In this document: in pieces, positions 46,550-55,999 of the stretch | How positions within the stretch are numbered: the first letter of the stretch is position 1 | How the letters are laid out: the number at the start of each line of letters is the position of its first letter | NCBI GenBank assembly: GCA_012932295.1 | Contig: JAAONU010000001.1 | Location: 55,153,693 to 55,217,692 of the forward strand | Reading direction: 5' to 3' | Source: Cyclina sinensis | Taxonomy: Eukaryota; Mollusca; Bivalvia; Venerida; Veneridae | Length of the DNA: 64,000 bases | Program-made: the position numbers and the translations under genes | Notes under the pieces: model-generated | Database searches by the model: none | What the model was told of the DNA's origin: nothing | What the model saw: the letters and a program-made list of their open reading frames with translations, nothing else

Positions 46550-48200
46550 CCAAGTCCAGAACCCATATAAGCAGCAACTAACCCTACGTTACGAGGGGAC
46601 TGCGACATACTCTTTTTCATTGAATTTATCTTGACTATCAAAGAAGAAGGGAAAACTTATATATCAGTGATCAGAGTCAAATGCAAATTTTCGTTATTTT
46701 TCTTGGTTATTATGTTATTTTCAAAAACTTTTTAGTTGTATATATGTACTTGTATAACGTTAATACTAACACTAAAATGTTTAAAATTAACCAGATAATT
46801 TTAAATTCCCTTTATAATGGTAAGTACAAAACAAACAAACGATCAAAAACCCTCTAGATTAAGAAATAGTCACGCGAGCAATTTTTACTGGTATCATTTT
46901 CCGTATATCCTATTACATACTTCTTTGAAATAATTAGAAAATTTAAATTAAAGTCATACATCAATTCTTAAATTAGAAATAAAATTTTACGACAGTTAAG
47001 TCGTTATTGGAAACATTAAATTCGAGATTTTCTTGAAACTTACAATTCTTTGTAGATTCGAAGAGGATGGAAAAACGGTCGTTGTTATAAAAAGTATAGC
47101 CAAAAATATTACTCAAATAATATGTATTAAATTTCAGTTTTATATAATCGAATGTATTGAAATAAATTGAATAAAATGAGTTTTCACGGGAGGTAGCGTT
47201 TACACCATTACCCATTATATTTTATTGTAAACGCTATGAATACACCATACCATATTGCTGTGATGAACTAATTAAAGATGATTGAATATTGCAATTTCAA
47301 TTTAACTTCCGGGAGAATTTTACCGAAATCTCTTTACAAACATTTGGCGGATTGCTCTTTTTACAACGTGACGCTTTAGTAATGAATCAAGGGCTTGTGT
47401 ATTTCGGTAGACAGGAAAACTTTTGTGAAATATTTTTTGCGTTGTAAATTAAATGAATTTCTCAAATCAGAGAGAATATTTTGTTTCTTCAAAGTTACTT
47501 CGAAATAAAAACACACCACTATTTTTACACAAGAAAAAATCTGATTCAAAAACAATTTATTTAAAATATTTGATTTTCCCGAAACTATTTTTTTTATATT
47601 ATTAACATAACCTATAGTTCTTGTGAAACCTTTCCGCTTGTACAACAAAAGAAGACTGGTAAGGACATATTTTGTAATAGGGCGATATATAAGTTTTGTC
47701 CACGAATTTTCGTTCTTTAGCTCATGTATCAAACAATAACGGCAAAAACAAGTTTTTAACATATGATAACCTAGAGTTCCTGTGAAACCTTTACGCTTGG
47801 ATTACAGTTATAAGACCATCTATCAAGTTCGGCTTAAAAATCTTGCACTTCATGTCACTTGACCCGACGCCTAAAATAACGCCAATTTTGCAAAAATGCT
47901 GTTTGGTAATTACTGTACGTTTTGTGATTTTTTTTGAGTTTTCATTTGCCACTTTCGTTAAACCCAGTGAAGCTGATTTTAAAAGTGGCCACGGCAGATA
48001 TATTCCTGAAAGGTGCTATGTTGTAGTGAAAAGTGGCTAATCTCTGACATTCTAGATTTGTAAGTTTATTTGATCAAAGCTTGCTATTCATTCAAGGATT
48101 GTTGATTGAACATCAATCTTATTTGTTGTTTACTCAGTGAAAATGTGATGGGGCGGGGTATCTCCCCAATTCACTTTTATTGTTCCCATATTGAGAATTT
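46550..48200. repeat. Segmental duplication, right-hand set, copy 1 right part
   Basis: 46,620-47,300 matches 59,945-60,600 (for example TAAGTCGTTATTGGAAACAT and TTTTCTTGAAACTTACAATT). 47,930-48,150 matches 61,096-61,290 (CATTTGCCACTTTCGTT, ACATTCTAGATTTGTAA). A ~37-bp element with GTGAAACCTTT(C/A)CGCTTG is also repeated locally at about 47,607 and 47,768. Confidence 0.7.
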
Positions 48201-48247
48201 TCTGAACTAGAGTTTGTAAACTCCCTATAACTTGTTATTTCAATTTA

Positions 48248-48313
48248 GGATAATGCTTTGTTTACTTGCAATCTTGTCTACAATCTTAACACCAGATAAT
48301 TCTTTAGGATAAT
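48248..48313. repeat. 59-bp minisatellite, left of the BEL/Pao insertion
   Basis: One complete unit (GGATAATGCTTTGTTTACTT through CTTTA) plus the start of the next, which is broken at ATAAT by the retrotransposon. The array continues at 55,159. Confidence 0.9.
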
Positions 48314-48506
48314 TGTTCTATAGTCAAGTTTGTTGAATTTCTTTAATTGTATAAGTCACTATAAAAACTATAAAACTATTAATTTCTAATTTTTATTACA
48401 CGTGTTCCAAGCACAAGATCATAAACCGGTGCAACCATAGAAATCACTTGTTACAATTACAACTTTTAGGTTAAACACCACTAATTTTTAATAGACCTTC
48501 AGAACA
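48314..48506 (-). repeat. BEL/Pao 3' LTR
   Basis: 193 bp, TG...CA termini. On the element strand it contains AATAAA (complement of 48,392-48,397), a possible polyadenylation signal, next to a CACGTG palindrome (48,399-48,404). It differs from the 5' LTR at 48,318, by one missing T near 48,387, and at a G/A near 48,422. Confidence 0.95.
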
Positions 48507-48520
48507 TTCTCCCCTCTTTT
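48507..48520 (-). promoter_or_regulatory. Polypurine tract
   Basis: On the element strand AAAAGAGGGGAGAA lies directly upstream of the 3' LTR. This is the expected position and composition for plus-strand DNA priming. Confidence 0.9.
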
Positions 48521-49497
48521 GATTAAACACAGTGAAATCAAGACAAAATTTACTCTAAATGCAACAAACCATCATGTTACTATTTCTATAGTCGAAGCTT
48601 ATCTAATGTACATGTATATTATCCTTTACTTAAGGATACATCATCAAAATTAAATATTCTAACACTAATTACGGAAAATCTCTTTACATTACTTAACAGT
48701 TGACACTGTACATATAGACTTATTTTAGACAAATGCTTTACTAGCAATCTCAGTCACTTCTGTTACTGAACAACAAAATTAATTTTAATTGATTTGTCAC
48801 ACCACTATAATCTATTAAATGTTTAATACTGTACGGTACTTAAGTAACAAGTTTTCTCTCTAAAAAACTTGCAGAATACTATATTTATGAACATATTCAT
48901 AAAATTCATTTCCTTGTAATTTTTCCTACTTGGTATCTGTACAACATTAGAGTGCATCAAATAATTTAACTGATAATACCTGTTCATTTATATGTAGATA
49001 CAATTTCTTGGATTTCTAGTCTTTTTAAACTTAGCTTTAGTCCACAACAGAAGTGTACTAAATACAATAAACCTCACTGATTTTAATGCTTCTTACAAAG
49101 TCTAAATACTTTGTCAATCTGGTAGACATTCTATTTCTATTAAAGTTTATGCACTTGTTTTTTAATACAATGTCATACATGTATCACGACTTATTTATGA
49201 ATAGTCTATACTTAAGAAAACACGCAACGTCAAAGTTGACGCTTCTTCTATGAACGAAGTTTTCTGTTGATATGGCATTGTCTATACTCAGTATTTACAG
49301 TTATCTGTAATCGATGTACTCTATAGTTTAACTATATTATCATCAAATGTACAGCACGGGGATTATTGTGCCCCTCAAACACAGTGCTGTTTTTAAACTA
49401 ACAGAACGCGAATCTTAAAAAAAAAATGCAAATGGCTCAGGGATTATTATGCCCTTTAACACAACCAAATGCCTATGTACTAATTAAACCTTACATG
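48521..49497 (-). other. BEL/Pao 3' non-coding region
   Basis: About 977 bp between the integrase end and the polypurine tract. It has no ORF longer than chance on the element strand. Near its pol-proximal end a phrase like GGGATTATT(G/A)TGCCC plus ACACAG/ACACAA occurs twice (about 49,359 and 49,440), 80 bp apart. Confidence 0.7.
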
Positions 49498-50208
49498 TCA
49501 ATTGTCACATTCTAATGGACACAGCTTTGTGATTGGTCTATCTACTCGCTTCCCTCCAACGACAATGGTTGCGGAACGAACATGCCCGTCAATTCCTGGA
49601 TATACCTGGACGATTCGTCCAAGCGGCCACTGTCCCCTAGGTGTGTCAGGAGATATAACTAGAACAATGTCACCTGATTGCAAGTCACGATGTTGACGAA
49701 ACCATCGTTTTCGAGGTGAAAGGTTAGGCAACCACTCTCGTAGCCATCGCTGCCAAAAGTGTCTCATAAGTTCTTGTACACGTCTCCATCGTTTCGCTGG
49801 ACTATAAGAAGTATCATCTACTGAATGTGGAGCAAACTCTCCCCACATTTGTCCAAACAGAAAATGATTCGGTGTGATCGGTACACAGTCTGCAGGATTT
49901 GCTGACTGATATGTGAGCGGTCTTGAGTTGATAAGCGATTCTGCACCCACAAAGGCTGTCATAAGTTCTTCATCAGTGATGTCTGCTGCACGTAATATAG
50001 CATAGACAGCTCGCTTAGCAGACTTAATCATTATCTCATGAACACCACCCCAGTGTGGTGCAAGCGGTGGATTAAATTGCCAGTCTATACCTTTGTCTGC
50101 TGTTTTTCGTACTATATGTTCTCTGTCTAGAGATTTCACTAACAACTTCAATTCTTTGTCTGCCCCAATGAAATTTGTCCCATTGTCACTTAACACTTTC
50201 ACTGGCAA
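49498..50208 (-). pseudogene. BEL/Pao Pol, integrase C-terminal part after the in-frame stop
   Basis: A 236-codon open stretch in the same frame as the upstream Gag-Pol. Its listed first codon is TTG, not ATG, so it is not an independent gene. It contains the integrase second catalytic Asp (SDNGTNF, residue 8), the catalytic Glu (HWGGVHE, residue 58), then RPLTYQSANPADC and TPNHFLFGQ, and a C-terminal DUF5641-type domain (about residues 135-230: WQRWLREWLPNLSPR, GDIVLVISPDTPRGQWPLGR). It ends with its own natural stop. It would be translated only by readthrough of the TGA just upstream, or if that stop is a private mutation or a sequencing error. Confidence 0.9.
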
Positions 50209-50214
50209 CCCTCT

Positions 50215-53200
50215 TCAGCTAACCATTCTGTAAAATGCATTTAAAAAGGCATTCGTGTCTAAGCTGTATGCCATTTCAATATGAACTGCTCTTGATGCTA
50301 AACACGTAAATAAGCACATATAGAGTTTCAAACGACTTTTCCCTCTACCTTGTATTGTGGTAAACGGCCCACCATAGTCTACAGCAACATGTGCGAATGC
50401 TCTGAGAGGCATATTTAGTCTGATATTTGGTAATGGTGCCATGATTTGCTTTGAAGGTTGTGCTTTTCTTCTTCTACATTCAGCACAGTTGCTCTCCACT
50501 TCACGAATCACCTCACGTGCGTGTATCACCCAAAATTTTGTTGACAGATCTGACAATGTATGATTTGTTCCTCCATGGCCAGAATTTTCATGAGCAGTTT
50601 TCACTATGAGCTTTGTTATCCACGATTCTCTTGGTAGAATAATTGGAAATCTGCTATCATAAGACATGAATTCTGCATACTTTAACCGCGAGTTTGATCT
50701 AAGAAGTCCATCACTGTCAACTACTGGATTTAATGAAAGTAGTCTACTGCTTTTTTGGAGTTGTCTCCCTTTTACAATGTCGCAATATTCTAGAAAACAT
50801 TCAATTTGTGTGTCTACTATCAATCTTTCTTCACTGTCTTTCAATTCATCACACGAAAGTTCACCAGATTTTCTATTTCTTTTTTCAACACGACAATTGT
50901 CCACAAATCTTTTCACCCATGATGTGATTCGTTTAAGATTCTCCCAGCTTGAGAACCGAGTTAGTTGTAATCTCCACTCCAACTGTGAACATGCTTCAGA
51001 ACTTTTCTCACTTTCAAAATTATTAGTTTGTGCTGTGAAACTACTAATCTTTACAGTTTTCTTCCTTTCACTTGTGTTCAATTCTTTATTTGGAATGCAT
51101 GTCTTTGGCCAAGAATTTTGTTCACATTTGAGATAACCAGGTCCTTCCCACCAGAAACTTTCTTCAATAAGTTTGCTTATTTTCACTCCTCTTGAAACAA
51201 GATCAGCCGGGTTTTGCTCCCCAGGAACATATCGCCACTGACTTGGATTTGTGTATTCTTGAATATAAGCAATTCTGTTTGCTACAAATGGTTTAAACAC
51301 GCGACTCTGGTTTCTCAGCCAACACACTACATCAAGGCTATCTGACCAAAATACACAGTCTTGGATATTTATTTCTAGAGCTTTTTTAATTGCTAATGTC
51401 AATTTCAAGCCAAGTACAGCTGCCATGAGCTCCAATCTTGGAATACTGACTGATGCTATTGGTACAACTTTGCTTTTGGCTGCTCCAAGTCTAACCGATG
51501 TCTCACCATGTTCATTTTCACAGCGCACATACACAGCTGAACCATAAGCACTAACTGATGCATCACAAAATGTATGCAGTGAAACTATCTTCACATTTTC
51601 TTCAGTCTTTAGGCATCTCGGAACTTTTATATGTGAAACCTTTGACAGTTCATCAAACCAAACATTTATCTGACTCATTATTTTTTCATTGATCTGTTCA
51701 TCCCAGTCTGTACCAGAAATCCACACCTCTTGCATTAATATTTTTGCTCTGATTGTGAAGGGAGCTACAAATCCCAGAGGATCGAATACAGTAGAAATTT
51801 TCTTCAGATAGTTGCGTTTTGTCATGTGTTTGGAAATTTTATCAATTTCACAGTTTTCACTAATTTCAAATGTGAAAATATCACTTTCTGCTAGCCACAT
51901 CACCCCAAGTGTTTTCAGTTTTGGAAGTTCATCTTTTGTAATGTCAACTTTCATGGCTCTATTTTCAGTTGGAACTTTTTCAAGTACTTGTTTTGAGTTT
52001 GATATCCACTTCCGAGCTAACATTCCTGCCTTTCCCCACAAGCCAGTTAGTTGTTCATACAGAAACAAAGCTTTTTCTTCATTTTCAACAGAATCCATAC
52101 TATCGTCCATATATGTTGATTTAAGTATTGTTTCTGAAGCAAGCGGAAATTCACTTTGATGCAATCGAGCATTATGTTGAGACACAAACTGTGCTAGGAA
52201 TGGTGAAGCGTTTACACCAAAAACTAGTCTGTTAAATTGATACACTTCTGGGTTTTCATTAGGTGTTTCTCTCCACAGAAAACAATGGAATTTTCTGTCT
52301 GAAGGCACAATTCCTACTCTGAGATACATTTCTTGAATATCACAACACAATGCAACTTTGTGATATCGAAATCTTAACAAGATATCAAACAAACTGTTCT
52401 GTAAGGTGGGACCCTGTTCAATTACATCATTCAGACTTTTTCCCTGAAAACGTGCGGATGCGTCAAAGACAATTCTAACCTTTGTTGTCTCTCTATTCAT
52501 TCTTACTACTGGGAAGTGAGGAAGTAGCCATATTTTTACAGTTTTATCGTAAGTGTCTATTTTTTCAACATATCCCTTATCAATATAGGCCCTTATTGTT
52601 TCTACATATATTTTCTTTACTTCCGGATCTCTATCTAGCCTCTTTTTTGTATTTAACAACCTACTTTTTGCCATTTCATAGTTGTCTGGCAGTGTCTCTT
52701 TTGTTTCTTTGAATGGTAAGGGTACTTCATATCTTTCACCATCATACTTGATTGATTTTTCAGTCATTTCAAGAATGTCACTATCTCTCTTTGAAAAACC
52801 TTTTCCACTTGAATCTGGAATACTTTCTAGTTCCCAAAACTTTTGAAGTGTATCTTCCTCTTGAGAAATGGTGTTTGCATGGAATGTAAACAAACTATGT
52901 TTTTGTTTTCCATTTTCACTTTCAATTGGTCCTACGCAGGTCCATCCAAGAGGCGTTAATCGTGCAACAGGTGCTCCCTTTTCACTTAGTATTTCACCAA
53001 GTGATCTATGAAGTTCGACATAATCCAATCCAATCAATAAGTCAACTTTTGACCTTCTACTTAATGTTGGAATGTTTATCCCTTTAAGGTGAGGCCACTG
53101 TTTTGCACACTTATTCCAGTCTATTGGTTTCAATTTTCCAGTTACATTTCTTGTTGTCTGGGCTTCCATCTTTAATTTCATGTCTCGATCAGCACTTTGC

Positions 53201-54795
53201 AATGTAAAACTCACAGTCATTGCATCAAATATCTCAGTTTTGCCGTTTATTACATTGACTTCAACACGATGCATTTCACCACAGAGTCCTAGTTCTGCTA
53301 CAACGTCTTCATTATTGTATGATTTTGTGCTTCCGTCGTCCAAAAGTGCGTTTATTTTCACTTCTTTATTTTTTACACCGATAATGACTGGAACTGTTCG
53401 CAATGCTATGTATTTTGAGTCACTTGTGTTAAACACTTGTGGTGGTCTATTAATTGTGGATGTCGATTGATATTCACAAGCATTAGCATTTAGCTGAACT
53501 GTGTCTTTGTGTAAAAGCCTATTGTGAGTTTTGTCACATCCATTAATACCACACTTTCCTTTGAATTTACATACTTTTCCTGTGTGATTTTCTTTCAAGC
53601 ATCTAAAGCATAAACCTGCTTCTTTGCATTTTTTCCATCTATCTTCCACATTCATCTCTTTAAATTGGGCACACTTCCATACCTTATGAGGCTCTTTGCA
53701 AATCTTACATTTTTTGTTAATTTTTGAATCAGTTTCACTTTCAGTTTTAACAAAAAATGATTTGCCTTTTGCCTTGACAGTTTCAGACGAAAGTCCATGT
53801 ATTGTTTCATTTGCTCTTATTGCATACTCCGCCTCACAGTTGACAAAATCTCGTAGAGTTTCAACCGATTCCTTTAATTTTTGCTCGTCAACCTTTCTAT
53901 TGTAACGTGTTAACATGGTCTGTGGCAACTTTTTCAAAAGTCTATGATACAGTGAACCATCTAATAAATCCTCAGTGTGTTCACATTCCTTCAAGTTTAT
54001 AACAGCGATGTCCAGTAAATCTGAAAACCTTTCAATTTCTTTCACACTTTCATTTTTGATAGGTGTGAAACTCTCTAATTCATCAAGAAATCGTGTAATT
54101 ACTCTCTTCGTTCCACCAAATTTCCTTTCAAGTCTCTCCTTTGCTGCGGAATAAGCAGCTGCAGAATGTCCCAAGTTTTCAATGCAATTCAAAGCGTCAC
54201 CACTTAAATACTGCCTAAGTTGCAACAACTTGAATTCTGGTGTAGATGGTGCATCATCTATACATGAATAAAATGCAGCTTTCCATGCCGGATATTTAAC
54301 TTTGTCACCTGTAAAAACTGGTATGGATACACGCTTTAACTGTTTCCAGAGATCTTTGCCTATCTGGTCCTTTTCAGAAGAACTTGCATCAAAGTGTTCA
54401 CTTTTCGCGACAACACTTTTTGTAACGTCTGTGCCGACACTTCTAGAAATTTCTCTGTGATACAATTCCATTGTTTCATCATACTGTTTTTCTATTGTTT
54501 CAACTTCTAACAGCACTTTGTCCTTCTCATCAGTTCTGTTTGTACTGTGATAATGTTTAGCCAGTTCGTGAGTAATTTCTATAGCTTTATCCATTGTTTC
54601 TTCCACTTTGTCTAACTGTTCTCTACATAGGTCTCTATCAATTTCATCATCTGTCAGAGTATCTTTCAGTCTATTCCTGGCTCTTGTATATGCGGCTTTA
54701 GCTCTCGATTTTGCCATTTTCAAGTCTAATAACTGAGTGCCCTGCTGCATTTTTACATCAGGATTCGTAACTATTTCTGTTTCTTTATCAGACAT
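50215..54795 (-). CDS. BEL/Pao Gag-Pol polyprotein, ending early in integrase (1,526 aa)
   Basis: A single fused Gag-Pol frame starting at ATG 54,795, 170 bp inside the 5' LTR. Domains by residue: coiled-coil-rich Gag N-terminus 1-150; DUF1759 Gag core 155-300 (PVFTGDKVKYPAW); two zinc knuckles, Cys363-Cys366-His370-Cys375 and Cys396-Cys399-His404-Cys409; retroviral-like aspartic protease near Asp486 (ALLDDGS); reverse transcriptase about 720-950, with Asp819 and the YMDD box (895-898); RNase H with Asp1078, Glu1122, Asp1152 and Asp1198; integrase HHCC zinc domain (His1402, His1408, Cys1437, Cys1440) and the first catalytic Asp1473 (AVDYGGPF). A TGA follows residue 1526, so the product lacks the second and third integrase catalytic residues. 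Upstream functions look intact by motif. All catalytic motifs are read directly; activity is not shown. Confidence 0.95.
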   Translation of the reverse strand: MSDKETEIVTNPDVKMQQGTQLLDLKMAKSRAKAAYTRARNRLKDTLTDDEIDRDLCREQLDKVEETMDKAIEITHELAKHYHSTNRTDEKDKVLLEVETIEKQYDETMELYHREISRSVGTDVTKSVVAKSEHFDASSSEKDQIGKDLWKQLKRVSIPVFTGDKVKYPAWKAAFYSCIDDAPSTPEFKLLQLRQYLSGDALNCIENLGHSAAAYSAAKERLERKFGGTKRVITRFLDELESFTPIKNESVKEIERFSDLLDIAVINLKECEHTEDLLDGSLYHRLLKKLPQTMLTRYNRKVDEQKLKESVETLRDFVNCEAEYAIRANETIHGLSSETVKAKGKSFFVKTESETDSKINKKCKICKEPHKVWKCAQFKEMNVEDRWKKCKEAGLCFRCLKENHTGKVCKFKGKCGINGCDKTHNRLLHKDTVQLNANACEYQSTSTINRPPQVFNTSDSKYIALRTVPVIIGVKNKEVKINALLDDGSTKSYNNEDVVAELGLCGEMHRVEVNVINGKTEIFDAMTVSFTLQSADRDMKLKMEAQTTRNVTGKLKPIDWNKCAKQWPHLKGINIPTLSRRSKVDLLIGLDYVELHRSLGEILSEKGAPVARLTPLGWTCVGPIESENGKQKHSLFTFHANTISQEEDTLQKFWELESIPDSSGKGFSKRDSDILEMTEKSIKYDGERYEVPLPFKETKETLPDNYEMAKSRLLNTKKRLDRDPEVKKIYVETIRAYIDKGYVEKIDTYDKTVKIWLLPHFPVVRMNRETTKVRIVFDASARFQGKSLNDVIEQGPTLQNSLFDILLRFRYHKVALCCDIQEMYLRVGIVPSDRKFHCFLWRETPNENPEVYQFNRLVFGVNASPFLAQFVSQHNARLHQSEFPLASETILKSTYMDDSMDSVENEEKALFLYEQLTGLWGKAGMLARKWISNSKQVLEKVPTENRAMKVDITKDELPKLKTLGVMWLAESDIFTFEISENCEIDKISKHMTKRNYLKKISTVFDPLGFVAPFTIRAKILMQEVWISGTDWDEQINEKIMSQINVWFDELSKVSHIKVPRCLKTEENVKIVSLHTFCDASVSAYGSAVYVRCENEHGETSVRLGAAKSKVVPIASVSIPRLELMAAVLGLKLTLAIKKALEINIQDCVFWSDSLDVVCWLRNQSRVFKPFVANRIAYIQEYTNPSQWRYVPGEQNPADLVSRGVKISKLIEESFWWEGPGYLKCEQNSWPKTCIPNKELNTSERKKTVKISSFTAQTNNFESEKSSEACSQLEWRLQLTRFSSWENLKRITSWVKRFVDNCRVEKRNRKSGELSCDELKDSEERLIVDTQIECFLEYCDIVKGRQLQKSSRLLSLNPVVDSDGLLRSNSRLKYAEFMSYDSRFPIILPRESWITKLIVKTAHENSGHGGTNHTLSDLSTKFWVIHAREVIREVESNCAECRRRKAQPSKQIMAPLPNIRLNMPLRAFAHVAVDYGGPFTTIQGRGKSRLKLYMCLFTCLASRAVHIEMAYSLDTNAFLNAFYRMVS

Positions 54796-54964
54796 GATGA
54801 TATTGTCAATATATATGGTTTATTAATGTATAAAATATTCTAAAGTTTATTCTAAAAATGTCACTGTTCGAATTCTGTACCCATCCGAATTTGCGAAAAG
54901 TTTCGGCCGTTACTCCGTTGTACTATCGAACCAGCACAAACAAACCTCGCTCTGCTACCATTTT
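54796..54964 (-). other. BEL/Pao leader
   Basis: A 169-bp untranslated leader between the 5' LTR and the Gag-Pol start, carrying the primer-binding site at its LTR-proximal end. No upstream ATG in good context was noticed. Confidence 0.75.
54941..54960 (-). promoter_or_regulatory. Putative primer-binding site
   Basis: On the element strand TGGTAGCAGAGCGAGGTTTG begins four bases inside the 5' LTR. TGG is the complement of the tRNA CCA end, and the rest would pair with a tRNA 3' acceptor arm. I cannot name the tRNA from memory with confidence. Confidence 0.7.
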
Positions 54965-55158
54965 TGTTTTATAGTCAAGTTTGTTGAATTTCTTTAATTG
55001 TATAAGTCACTATAAAAACTATAAAACTATTAATTTTCTAATTTTTATTACACGTGTTCCAAGCACAAGATCGTAAACCGGTGCAACCATAGAAATCACT
55101 TGTTACAATTACAACTTTTAGGTTAAACACCACTAATTTTTAATAGACCTTCAGAACA
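54965..55158 (-). repeat. BEL/Pao 5' LTR
   Basis: 194 bp, TG...CA termini, about 98.5% identical to the 3' LTR. It should contain the element's promoter; no TATA box is asserted. Confidence 0.95.
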
Positions 55159-55460
55159 ATAATGCTATGTTTACTTGCAATCTTGTCTACAATCTTAACA
55201 CCTGATAGTTGTTTAGGATAATGCTATGTTAACTTGCAATCTTGACTACAATCTTAACACCAGATAATTCTTTAGGATAATGCTATGGTGACTTGCAATC
55301 TTGTCATCAATCTTAACACCTGATAATTATTTAGGATAATGCTATGTTTACTTGCAATCTTGTCTACAATCTTAACACTTGAAAATTATTCAGGAAATTG
55401 CTATGCGTACTTGCAATTTTGTCTTATATCTTTACACCTGATATTTATTTAGGATATTGG
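55159..55460. repeat. 59-bp minisatellite, right of the BEL/Pao insertion
   Basis: AATGCTATG recurs at 55,161, 55,220, 55,279 and 55,338, an exact 59-bp period. One or two degraded units follow. Each unit reads GCAATCTTGTCTACAATCTT and then AACACCTGATA. With 48,248-48,313 this is one array split by the retrotransposon. Confidence 0.93.
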
Positions 55461-55734
55461 TGTATTTATAAACATCTTTGTTTAATTGTTTCAAAATGAG
55501 AAAAACCAATTCGAAAATGAATATTTTGATAAAGAAAGATACAAACACTGTATATGAAAAGCATTTCAGACTAAGTCACTATCTTAATTGTTAAACAGAC
55601 ACTACTTGATTTCGGCATCTTTTTTCATTACTTTGGAATAGCATACAAGTAAGTATGCATTTTTAGTAAATAACTCTTTACCAAAATTGATAAATCAAAA
55701 ACTCATCAACATATCATTATCATCAACATCATTA

Positions 55735-55990
55735 TCATCATCGTAGTAGAAGGAACAGTAGTAGCAGTAACTTAAGCAGTAGAAGTGGTGCAAGTAGTAG
55801 TGGTAGTAGTAGCAGTAACTACAGTAGTAATAGTAACTGTAGTAGTTATAGTAGTAATAGTAGTGACAGTAATAATAATGATAACTGTAGCAGTAGTAGT
55901 GGCCGTAGTAGAGTAGTAGTAGTAGTGATAGTAGTGGTGGTGTTAGTAGCAGTAACTATAGCAGTAATAGTAGTAGCCATCGTCGTCGTT
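55735..55990. repeat. Imperfect GTA/GCA trinucleotide repeat
   Basis: About 250 bp of AGTAGTAGCAGTAACTATAG-like text with frequent substitutions (GTA, GCA, ATA, GTG). Not coding: stops occur in the relevant frames. Confidence 0.9.
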
Positions 55991-55999
55991 GAATCGCCA

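Larger units (their letters stand above)
48314..55158 (-). mobile_element. Complete BEL/Pao LTR retrotransposon (6,845 bp)
   Basis: It is bounded by two LTRs (193 and 194 bp) that start TGTT and end AACA and differ by two substitutions and one single-base indel. The 5-bp target duplication ATAAT is perfect (48,309-48,313 and 55,159-55,163). Reading on the minus strand it has the 5' LTR, a primer-binding site, a Gag-Pol frame with DUF1759-type Gag, zinc knuckles, protease, RT, RNase H and integrase, a ~1-kb untranslated 3' region, a polypurine tract and the 3' LTR. The domain order and the single fused Gag-Pol frame are the BEL/Pao hallmarks. High LTR identity indicates a recent insertion. One in-frame TGA (50,215-50,217) interrupts the integrase. 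No envelope-like ORF is present. Confidence 0.96.

Noticed and set aside
50666..51136. 156-codon forward ORF inside the BEL element
   Set aside because: Antisense to the pol frame; composition is that of a reverse-strand shadow.
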